The notes beneath the pieces were generated by a model that ran no database searches, was not told the origin of the DNA, and saw only the letters and a program-made list of their open reading frames with translations. Below are positions 44,569-53,084 of a stretch of DNA of 64,000 nucleotides, piece by piece (position 1 is the stretch's first letter; every line of letters starts with the position of its first letter). Both the position numbers and the translations under genes were made by a program. Source of the stretch: Piezodorus guildinii (Eukaryota; Arthropoda; Insecta; Hemiptera; Pentatomidae); contig CM041297.1 in assembly GCA_023052935.1 (NCBI GenBank), positions 51,255,917 to 51,319,916 of the forward strand, read 5' to 3'.

Positions 44569-45455
44569 ACACTATTCATGAGAAGGTTCGCACAAACATC
44601 CAGGGAGCAAGTGACAGAATGAAGGAGCGTTATGACATCAAGGCAGAGAAAGGTGGCTTCCAACCTGGAGACTTGGTCTGGCTACACGATCCTCGAAGAA
44701 GGCAAGGCTACTCACCGAAACTTCAAAACTCCTGGGACGGACCGTATGAGGTCATCAAGAGGATCAATGATGTCATCTATAGGATCAGGAAGCAGCCCAA
44801 AGGAAAACCCAAGGTAGTCCATTTCAACCGATTGGCTCCATACAAGGGAAACCATGGCCCTACAGAGGAACAGCAAGTGAGGAACCTCACCGACAAGGAC
44901 CTAACTCCCCATCCTAAGGCGCCAGACTCCCGTAGGGTAACGCAGACAGTTTACAGAGACATATTCTCGTTACCGGTAGACTATGCTCTAGCACACTGTG
45001 TCGCCGAACATCTGAGGAATTCCCGGGGGATTGCGACGGTCTTCAGGAAGAAGTTCGCTGGAATTGAAGAGCTGGAACGCCAGGGACCCAGAGTTGGGAA
45101 GACTCTCCATCAAGAGCATGAAGGCCGGCACCTGTTTTACTTGGTTACCAAGAGTTCATCAGAGCAGAAGCCGACATACGACACACTGCGCCGGAGTCTT
45201 GACGACCTGCGGAGAAAGCTTCTGGAACTGCGTGTCACCAAGCTCGCCATCCCGAAGTTGGGTTGTGGATACGATGGCCTGGAGTGGAGGATTGTCAGGA
45301 ACATGGTAGAAGAGACGTTCGCCAACTCTGGAGTCATCATAATGGTATGCACGTTCAACCCTGGAAAGACAAAACACCTACATCGGAGGAAGATCAGCAT
45401 CGCTCAGCTTCTGCAATCTGTGCTCTGGGGCAGAGCACGTCTAAGGAGGGGGTAG
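44565..45455 (+). CDS. Integrase C-terminal domain (GPY/F) fused to an OARD1/TARG1-like macro domain
   Basis: 296 residues from ATG 44565, which overlaps the upstream stop as ATGA; this Met is really internal to integrase. Residues 1-95 complete integrase: 'GASDRMKERYD', 'GDLVWLHDP', then the GPY/F module ('WDGPYEVIKRI', 'VVHFNRLAPYKG'). After a linker, residues about 128-265 form a macro domain: 'DIFSLPVDYALAHCVAEHLR', 'GIATVFRKKFAGIEEL', 'FYLVTKSSSEQKPTYDTL', 'IPKLGCGYDGLEW'. This layout matches OARD1/TARG1, an enzyme that removes ADP-ribose from acidic residues. K196 and D237 align with its catalytic lysine and aspartate. The frame has no stop and ends TAG at 45453-45455, directly at the 3' LTR, so it crosses the polypurine tract. 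Many gypsy elements carry a chromodomain or nothing here, which makes the macro domain the odd part. Confidence 0.9.
   Translation: MNTIHEKVRTNIQGASDRMKERYDIKAEKGGFQPGDLVWLHDPRRRQGYSPKLQNSWDGPYEVIKRINDVIYRIRKQPKGKPKVVHFNRLAPYKGNHGPTEEQQVRNLTDKDLTPHPKAPDSRRVTQTVYRDIFSLPVDYALAHCVAEHLRNSRGIATVFRKKFAGIEELERQGPRVGKTLHQEHEGRHLFYLVTKSSSEQKPTYDTLRRSLDDLRRKLLELRVTKLAIPKLGCGYDGLEWRIVRNMVEETFANSGVIIMVCTFNPGKTKHLHRRKISIAQLLQSVLWGRARLRRG
44946..45359 (+). other. Macro domain segment (putative ADP-ribosyl ester hydrolase)
   Basis: Covers residues 128-265 of the last ORF. The putative catalytic lysine codon is at 45150-45152 and the aspartate codon at 45273-45275. The ADP-ribose loop 'KLGCGYDGLEW' is intact. 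The domain has no stop or frameshift although gag and integrase are damaged. Confidence 0.85.
45443..45452 (+). promoter_or_regulatory. Polypurine tract
   Basis: AAGGAGGGGG followed by TAG and then the TG of the 3' LTR. This is the expected primer for plus-strand DNA synthesis; it lies inside the last codons of the macro ORF. Confidence 0.8.
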
Positions 45456-46022
45456 TGCTACGGTCAAGACAATGACGGGTGGACCACGCCTGGAGGGGCC
45501 TAGATGAGGCTAGAGACTTCTGGACCTGGACAGTCCTCGAAGTGCCTGGAAAGGCCCACCACCCTACCTGCGCCCGGGTCTAGAAGATTCGGCGGTGGTA
45601 CAAATAGCTGTCCCCTGAGCCTAGGTGAGTCAGTCTTAATCCGGCTCAACAAGCATCTGGGATGTATCAGTGAACAGTGACAGTGAACCGTTCGTGACAG
45701 TGTGACAGTGTAGTGAAACTGTGTGTCAGTATTGTGATAACCGGTCGGTGGGAAATTAGAAGACTGTAGTTTATATATATATGTTTTATAGTTGTAAGTT
45801 CTAGGATAAGTCTGGCATATTGTATAAGTTTACGTAAGTAGTTTATTTGTTAGGAATACCTCATTTTATATGTATACTGTTTAGTAGTTAAGCTGGTAAT
45901 TCCATTATTATTGTTAATATAGTGGTTAGTAATCCCTTTGTATTTGTGTTTTCTGTATTCAATAAACATCTGTAATTTGTAAACTGGAGTAGTTCATTTC
46001 GCACACCCCGTAGCCCGTAACA
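45456..46022 (+). repeat. 3' LTR
   Basis: 567 bp, TG...CA, offset 3797 bp from the 5' LTR with no difference seen. AATAAA at 45961-45966. Short minus-strand frames across it are not genes. Confidence 0.95.
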
Positions 46023-46115
46023 GTATGCTTCTGTCTTGAGGGCCCTTAGCGGGCAATTCCTGGCAATCCTTACCTCCTTGGCGAGGCCTCTGCCCTTTTG
46101 GATATCTTGATTCAA
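46023..46115. other. Target duplication GTAT and right half of the split GC-richer block
   Basis: Starts with the second GTAT copy. Continues 'gcttctgtcttgagggccct..gggcaattcctggcaatcc..ggcgaggcctctgccc', contiguous with 41540-41658 before insertion. Confidence 0.6.
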
Positions 46116-47430
46116 CACCCGCTGAAATACTATCTTCAATCTTTTCTTCATATTGAGTGTCAAAATTCAGAGAAAATATTTCAAATATATTTAATAAGAA
46201 GGCAAAACAATGGCGGAATAATACGAATTCCATTAAAAATAAAACTTCTGCTATTTTAAACTGGTTATTCATTAATAAATAAATTTTCAAATAGTTAATT
46301 AAGTATAGACGTATAAATAAAAAAGAAATAAATAAAAAAAAAACTGTACCTCTACAACCTATAAAGGAAGGGTATTTCAGTACTTACTACTCAGTACTAC
46401 AAAATACATCAAGTGAATGTTAATAATTGTAATAATGAACATGAATACAAGTTTTATTAAAATCAACTTAAAATATTTTTTTAAGTGAAAACTTCTTTAA
46501 GCGCGTTATCCATTTTTTGGCAGAGGTAAAAGCTTTGATTTCGTAATCCTGGTAACGTCACCAACATGCTCTAGACTGGCGCATGCGCTCTGTTTATACG
46601 TGTCTATAAGAGATAGGATAACGATATCAATTTCAGTGAACGTTATTGATACCGGTGTAATATCTGCACAAAAATATCGATATTTATAGTACTTTATTTC
46701 AGTATTTAATTGAATTAAAATCAGTTGCTAATGAAATGAGTAAAGACATGGTAGATAAACTATGTGTGTATAACTTACCTTTTACTGTATATAAAGTTAG
46801 TATAATGACTGTCTTAATTCTCTTGAATCTAAAATATCGATATTTCTAAATATTATTAAAGAAATACTTTGCATGAAAACATATAAACATACGAAGCACA
46901 AATATGATGATCTTACTGCCAATATTTAAATCGTAGTAAAATCGAAATAGAAAAGAATATCTTGATCATATAAGCATAGAAATATGACAATTGAAAATTA
47001 AATTCATGAGACACAGATTTCAATTAAGCACAATGTATATTTCATTACTAATTAAAACATAAGTTTTTTTTATTATTTGGGAGAGAAACTGAGGTTATCC
47101 CTGTGAAACAACTATAAAGCTTGTTCCTAAATGTCTCAATTTCCTTGATACAAAGGGCAGAAATGTGTTATGTGTACCAACAACTCATCCAGAGTACAGA
47201 GCTATTCAGATTACAATGCCATACTTCAAGGTGATATATCTTATCAGGTTGATGATGTTTTACAATAAAAAAAAAAATATATGCACTCTCAACATAATCT
47301 ACTTTAACGAACGTTCATTTCTTTCCAGCACAAATAAGAATTTAAAAAAAGTTTTCACTTCTATCGGCAATTCCTATGACTACCTGAATTGTATTATTTT
47401 TTTCTTAAATTAAAGTATATTTAATAGTTT
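46116..47430. other. AT-rich, no gene seen
   Basis: A small CpG-bearing patch at about 46545-46670 ('aacgtcaccaacatgctcta', 'ggcgcatgcgctctg') stands out. The rest is unclassified. Confidence 0.45.
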
Positions 47431-47485
47431 TCAAATTGATTTTAACAGTCGAGGTTAGTGAAAGTCGTGTGTTGCCCGCACCAGA
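47431..47485 (-). mobile_element. 0.9 kb repeat family, solo left end
   Basis: Reverse complement reads 'tctggtgcgggcaacacacg' then 'actttcactaacctcgac' and about 20 more bases, then similarity stops. Two similar solo left ends are at 51905-51966 and 59750-59813. Confidence 0.65.
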
Positions 47486-47685
47486 TGTATATTTTATCTA
47501 TTTTAGGACTAGTGAGTATTATTATTATTATATGAATGTATTATTATTCAAAGCTTCCTTTTGAATAATAATACGATATTTCAAGTAGACCCAGCACACA
47601 GTGAGGATAAACAGTAATTATTATTCTCCAAGTAGAACAAGTCCATAAAAGACGAGTATGTAATCAAAGAAGCCATTTCATTAAT
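47486..47685. other. Unclassified, no gene seen
   Basis: AT-rich sequence with two 'ttgaataataata'-like units around 47540-47575. Confidence 0.35.
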
Positions 47686-47689
47686 AGAG

Positions 47690-48200
47690 ACTATGGCCAT
47701 TTATTAGTAAGAGGTAATAAATGGATGCTCCCTCCCCGTTAATTATAGCAAGGAACCTATCCCTGGTAATTAATGGTCGACCTTTTAACCTCTGAGGGCT
47801 TTTCTGGGCGCCCCCTGCCGGAATTAACTGTTTTCTTGTACACAGGCCTTGAGGTGCTCTGAGGAGAATAGCTTTTGTTCGGCTGAGGCAGCTTTGTAAT
47901 TGGAAGAGCTTTGTCTTGAAAGGGCCTCCCCTCAAAGCCTTATTAAAGGAGGTTCCCAGCCTCCTCCTCTTGGATTTTGTTTCGTTAATTCTAACCAATA
48001 AGGAAGAGGCCACGCCTTTTGTTGCTCCGCCTACACTGGGGGCAGTCACTACTTTAAACCCCCCTCCCTGTCTTCGCCCAAGGATAGCTCCCTTCTAAGA
48101 TGTTGATTCTTAGCCAACCTACTCCTACGGAACGCTCTTCTTGAGCTGTACTCCTTAATTGTACCCGCCTTTGCCGAGTGGCCTTAACTACAGTAATATC
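47690..48200. other. GC-richer block with a 122-codon minus-strand open frame
   Basis: The longest GC-richer block, rich in TAATTA-type sites ('gttaattatagc', 'ggtaattaatgg'). The minus frame 47681-48049 encodes a basic peptide ('SLLVRINETKSKRRRLGTSF') without a domain I recognise; a plus frame of 60 codons overlaps it. The block could be an exon of a host gene, but base composition alone can explain the open frames. Unresolved. Confidence 0.4.
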
Positions 48201-48600
48201 AGAGACAATTAAAGAAACAGATATAGTTTATCTGAAACTAACGTAACATTTACAAACAGGAAATATACAAAAAAGTTAAAAAATTTGAGAGTGTAGAAGA
48301 TGGTTTTAAGGCGATGTATAAATAGATGATTAAGCCCGTTAAACTATTAATATAACCTATGATAAGGCACACTGGGGGTCAAAACGTTGGTAGAAAATAA
48401 ATGGTTGAAATTAGTTAATTGTTTCATTCATTGACCGCCACCCGGACCAATTCCTTCTAGTAATTCGCAACGGGCAACAAATTATATCAAATGTTATTAT
48501 AACCGTTAAAGCTAGATTGTTACGCCTATTTTAATATTTTAAGGACGGTTTTAATTTTTTTTTATTAAAGTTCAAGTCACCATTTTCGTTAAATAGATTT
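48201..48600. other. Unclassified; contains 'gggggtcaaaacgttgg' motif
   Basis: The 'cactgggggtcaaaacgttgg' string near 48370-48390 echoes 28145-28172 and may mark a retroelement end. Confidence 0.3.
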
Positions 48601-48604
48601 TAGA

Positions 48605-48720
48605 CAATAGACGTGGTTCACCTTTGGTGTAGTAGCTAGAATAACATTTTTCTATGCCTAAGGTTGCGGGTTAAAAGTGGCCCTAGGATTTTTTAATAGG
48701 AGTATAAAATAAATTAAAAT
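48605..48720 (+). mobile_element. Degenerate tRNA-like SINE head
   Basis: 'ggtgtagtagctaga' resembles a Pol III A box and 'ggttgcgggttaaaa' a decayed B box, with tRNA-like spacing and an AT-rich 3' region. The body was not matched to another copy. Confidence 0.35.
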
Positions 48721-50305
48721 TATTTAAATCATCAAATTATTTAAAATAAAAACAGAAAGATGGTCGTGGTCGAAGGAAAGGGAGCAGGGGCACGTACATA
48801 TGGTGATAAGATACTGGAAGAAGAGAAAACCAAAAATGAGAACGGATAATTAATGATATTCGAATGGTCATAAAAGGGCGTTTTGAGAAAAATAAAATAG
48901 AGGAAAAGTCAAGAATTTTTTATAACGAATAATTCAAGTTTCTTTCGATTATAATGAACCTTCGCATTCGAGCTAGTTTACAAAAATACTATCCCCTGAA
49001 TACTCTTCAAGATACGTAGATTCCAATTTTGAATTAAATAAGAATAGAAAATAAATAACAATCCTAGTTATAATCTATCGATAGTCATTACTACAGGACG
49101 CTCCTAAGCTTTTGATTGTTATTTCATTTTTGTTTTATTTTTTTATCGATTATATGCAGAGCTAAACCAAGGAGAAAAGCAATAAATTAAAATAGAGAAT
49201 TAAATAATTTATGCCATCAAATTTCGGATTAACAGAAAATATACTCCGATAAAAACTTCAGTTATTCGGGTATTAGATTTATCTTCTCTATCAGGTACTA
49301 GAAAATAGATTAGCTTACTACATATATAATATACAATTACAATATAAATATTATTTTATAACATATAAAATGAATATATTATAATAATAATAAAGCGAAG
49401 TTCACTTGATTGCTTCGTAACCACTATTCGGTTAATCGGTACGTTCAATCTATTAACGGAGTAATTTAAGTTATTGTTTTGGTCATTAAAATGTGTATCA
49501 GTACTGATAAAGTACGAATTATTTTGTACCGAGGAAACTGGACTCAGTTCAAGCCTTAGCATTTTTTAAAATAAATTTTGAAATTGATCGTTTTATTTAT
49601 TTATTTTTTTTTTTAATGCTTTTTACGGTATTCTTCGTAGATTATGCATTCAAAAAATATAAATATACTTTAGTATTATATTATATGAATTTAGATACAT
49701 CAAGGTAAAAACAACTATTTTAAAATCACATCTAAATTAAATACAAGAGTGACTAGATACACAATGACGTCACCTCGAGGCTAACGGCGCTCTGTATATA
49801 CAGTTCAGCACGACCTCTGAATTACTCCAGTTCCTAGAGATCACCCCTTGCTCCTTCACATATATATTTTTACTATTATAATAAATATATTTGTATATAA
49901 ACTACGAAATACACCTTTTAATTTTTCTGTTTACATATACATTAACATTTATTACATTAATAAATAAAAAAATGACAAAAAACAATTTTATTCTGTTTAA
50001 ATTTTGCTTGAATTTAAAATGACAAAAGTTCCTATGCACAAATGTTGATAATTACCAAAATAATTTGTAGGTAATACTATGTTGTATAAATTTTTCATAT
50101 ACATTCTATCCCATAAACCCTGTTTCTTGTGTTCACAAGCATTCAATAAATAAATATTTCCCACATTAGTGAGTTGATATATCCTAGTAAATTTCTGTTG
50201 AATTGTTTTAAATCGGGTTCGAGAAATTGTTCAAGGTGAGTACAATGACTCTTAAAGTATTCAAAATCGTGTTATTGAAACGTAGAATTTCATCGATCAT
50301 CGAAT
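48721..50305. other. AT-rich, no gene seen; GC-richer patch 49760-49860
   Basis: The patch at about 49760-49860 ('acaatgacgtcacctcgagg', CRE-like TGACGTCA) is the only notable part. The remainder is unclassified AT-rich DNA. Confidence 0.4.
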
Positions 50306-50310
50306 ATCTT

Positions 50311-50645
50311 TTAACTTTCACTTACCTACTTGTGAAAAATTTAGTATCGGGAAGAATTGCGATCGTGAAAATTTTCGAATTAAACTCCCAAAAAATGGTC
50401 TGTGTGTATTTGGTATATCTAGCTTTAAACATTTAAACCATAATCTTTAACCCTGAAAAATGGTCCCTCCCATTTTGCAATGGATAAATAAAGGCATAGA
50501 AGAAGCCCTTGAAAGATTACTAGTGCATCCAGCGCATATAGCAATCCTCTTTAGAATACCTCCGGGTAACAGAAGGACAAATCTGACAGCTATACATATT
50601 ATATTTGTATTTGTATTTTGTTCGAAAATAAAACCAGAGGGTAAG

Positions 50646-50682
<37 letters not shown>

Positions 50683-51110
50683 ATAATCTTTGTAAAACTT
50701 AAATTTCATATTTAAGAAGCACAAATGGCTCAAATGTTGCAGAAACTTATTCATCAACCAGAAGAGCCTTATACCATTCAACCTTAAATATATTTTTTAG
50801 GATTTTTTTTTTTTTTTTTTTTTTTTTTTGCAATGATAATAATTTAGACGTATAATATACCGTTGGAAAGCTAAAGTTATGAGAAAAACTGTTCTATAAA
50901 AGATTGTATGAGATTATATGGGGGGTAATAAAAAAAGGATAAAAACTAAGTGATTGTTGTAAAGATAATCATATCAATTATTAGATTATGTGATCTAAAA
51001 CAAGTTTATCCATTGAAATTTGATGAAATTCTTCAAATTTCTTTGAACTTTAACTAAATATTAAGTTCTTTAATTAATTTTAACAAAGTAGGCAAGTTAC
51101 GTGCACCAGA
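50311..51110 (-). mobile_element. 0.9 kb repeat family, minus copy split by a retroposon
   Basis: Starts with the right end ('actttcacttacctact') and ends with the left end ('gtgcaccaga'). Between them are family blocks such as 'cgatcgtgaaaattttcgaa', 'atatttaag..', 'agagccttataccatt' and 'tataataccgttgg'-like sequence. The retroposon at 50449-50677 and an internal deletion interrupt it. Confidence 0.65.
50435..50691 (+). mobile_element. Poly(A)-tailed retroposon with 14-bp target duplication
   Basis: The duplication AAACCATAATCTTT is at 50435-50448 and 50678-50691. The insert between has about 195 bases of sequence, an AATAAA about 15-20 bases before the tail, and an A run of about 35-40 bases. 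It is a 5'-truncated cDNA copy: the 3' end of a LINE or of a host mRNA (processed pseudogene). A frame from 50460 reads about 50 codons ('INKGIEEALERLLVHPAHIA') before low-complexity sequence; I do not recognise it. Confidence 0.8.
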
Positions 51111-51324
51111 TTTCTTTTTACTACCAACATTTCAGAAATAAGTCCAAAAAAGATCAATCATATACAAATATGTAAGCAAGTAACAAGTTTCTAATCTATG
51201 ATTTAAGTGCTTTATACCATATGGCATATATGGTTATACCAGTATTACAAATACATTAAATTGATTATCAATTATTTTAGTGGACTAAATTGATTTCATT
51301 GTATCAGTAGGTACAGTAAGTGAA

Positions 51325-51378
<54 letters not shown>

Positions 51379-51465
51379 ATATACATACATATTATTTGTA
51401 TTTATTTTTAAATTAAAATATCACAGAGATTTAATGATTTTTTGATATTATATTTTGTATTTTAA
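51111..51465. other. AT-rich with (AT)n at 51326-51376
   Basis: One clean dinucleotide tract; otherwise unclassified. Confidence 0.5.
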
Positions 51466-51469
51466 ATAC

Positions 51470-51645
51470 ACCAGCTTCCATAGACTGTAGTCAGTGAAGC
51501 GTCTCGCTATTACCAACGAGTGACAAAACCGCGGGAAGGGCACCCCGGGTGGTTTAGAACTTTGTCCACACCTCTCATCAACAAACCACAATATTACACC
51601 TGCCAATGCACCCTCATGAAGGGACAAACAAATATTTCTAAGCAG
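51470..51645. other. GC-richer non-coding block
   Basis: CpG-bearing sequence with 'aaccgcgggaagggcacccc' and 'gcgtctcgctattaccaacg'. No frame of note. Confidence 0.35.
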
Positions 51646-51666
51646 TTTATCTATAAATAATCGTAT

Positions 51667-51692
51667 TCTTTATACTAAAATTAGTATAAAGA
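51667..51692. repeat. Short perfect hairpin
   Basis: The arms TCTTTATACTA and TAGTATAAAGA pair perfectly around AAAT. No adjacent gene gives it a role. Confidence 0.6.
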
Positions 51693-51904
51693 AGCTAGTT
51701 TTATTAAAAAGTTATATTAAATAATATCAATGTTTTATGATTAGAAGAAACTTTGATTATGCTGTAGTAGTATTGCAGCAATATAGGAATGAATAAATCT
51801 TTGTATTTTATAGTATTACTTATTATTACATCTATACTAAGATTATAAAGCTGAAGTGTTTGTTTGGCATCTCTTTTGTTTGTTTGTCATCCCTAACTGT
51901 ATTT

Positions 51905-51966
51905 AAAAATTCTTAAATTGATTTTAACAACGAAGGTAAGTGAAAGTCAAGTGTTGAGTGCACCAG
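51905..51966 (-). mobile_element. 0.9 kb repeat family, solo left end
   Basis: Ends 'aacgaaggtaagtgaaagtc' + 'aagtgttgagtgcaccaga', with the inner limit near 'attcttaaattgattttaac', similar to the other two solo ends. Confidence 0.65.
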
Positions 51967-52130
51967 ATTCCTTAATTTTATCACTATAAATTTACAATAA
52001 ATATATAATTATAAAATTTTATAAAAATTCATTACTTAAGTATTTTTCTGTTGTATATAATGGGTGGGGAAAAAGACCATAATTTATTTTTATTTTCAGT
52101 TGAGTAATATTAACCAACGAATTAAACCAG
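51967..52130. other. Unclassified AT-rich
   Basis: Nothing recognised. Confidence 0.4.
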
Positions 52131-52134
52131 GTGA

Positions 52135-52445
52135 AATCATCTGTCAAGCCTACCAAGACTCCAGTATATATCCTCCTTAGAGCGTACAATACTCCAGACG
52201 GCCTAAGAGCGACATTTCCAGGAGATAGGAGTCACCGAGAGCTGACTGAGCCAGGAAGGCGGCTAAAATAATTCAAAGGGAGGAGAGGCGCTGTATTAGC
52301 TCTTGGCTGAATACATTAACTCTAAGGAACGGGGCCAATATCTCTCGGCAACTTGCTCATGGGAGCTCTTCCTTCTCCAGTATTAGCTGGAAATAGCCTA
52401 TCATCTCTCTTCCCCTGCGTCTCTTGGAACCTCTTACGTGTTTAA
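52135..52445. other. GC-richer non-coding block
   Basis: Includes 'ggaggagaggcgctgtatta' and 'aggaacggggccaatatctc'. No coherent frame. Candidate conserved non-coding element. Confidence 0.4.
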
Positions 52446-53084
52446 CATATTATCCACGTACACCACTACTCCGGCATAACTTTGCCATCTTGTTCGACAT
52501 TGCGGAAATGCATGCTTCAGAAACATTAACATAACTAAAAGGATCTGAATCCACTTCTTCATAAGATGTGCATATCGATCGGACATACAGAATGGCATTG
52601 AATAATGATGAATCATCTCTCTTTTTTTTTTAAGATATATTCTTTAATGCAATATATAATAAAATACACAAAATATAAATAATGCTGAACCAAAGTAGAC
52701 CAGTCTCTTAAGCAATCACATAAAATAAACATAGGATATAGGCACATTAATAAATGAAAGAAAAAATAAATATAAAATACTTCCACAGTTTGAAAAAAAT
52801 ATATAAATATTACATGAAATGTATCTTACAGTTATATATGTTTAGTTTGTTTGTGTACAAATACCGCTTTGTACTATTTTTGGTATAGTTTCCAATATTT
52901 CTTATAAGAAAATGTTTGTTAATTTTGTTTTAAGTTTGGAAAAAAGTTGTTTACTAAGCTTGCTCATGTTATATTTAATAACATGTACTCTCAATTCTGA
53001 ATGCAAGATGAGATCTTAAACCTAGTAATTGTAATGAAACACAACGATTTTTTAAGCGTATTTACTAAAATTAGTTACATAAAA
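52446..53084. other. Unclassified, no gene seen
   Basis: 'ttttttttttaagatatattctttaatgc' near 52620 could be an inverted poly(A)-tailed end, but no body match was found. A 60-codon minus frame (52434-52616) is not recognised. Confidence 0.35.

Larger units (their letters stand above)
41659..46022 (+). mobile_element. Ty3/gypsy LTR retrotransposon, internally deleted, with macro domain
   Basis: A 4364-bp element with two 567-bp LTRs, a 4-bp target duplication, a primer site matching tRNA-Leu and a polypurine tract. The 3230-bp interior encodes Gag (SAP-like domain, coiled coil, CCHC knuckle), integrase (HHCC, D,D35E core, GPY/F end) and a C-terminal macro domain. Protease, reverse transcriptase and RNase H are not found in any frame; by family expectation about 2 kb is missing between Gag and integrase. 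The apparently identical LTRs mean a recent insertion, so the defective genome was probably mobilised by enzymes supplied by another copy. Two further breaks are an in-frame UGA in gag and a one-base frame change in integrase. No envelope gene is seen. Confidence 0.95.

Noticed and set aside
45137..45400. Minus-strand frames opposite the macro domain
   Set aside because: Antisense shadows of the coding frame.
41659..46022. Endogenous retrovirus with envelope
   Set aside because: No membrane protein follows integrase; the extra C-terminal part is a macro domain and the stop touches the 3' LTR.
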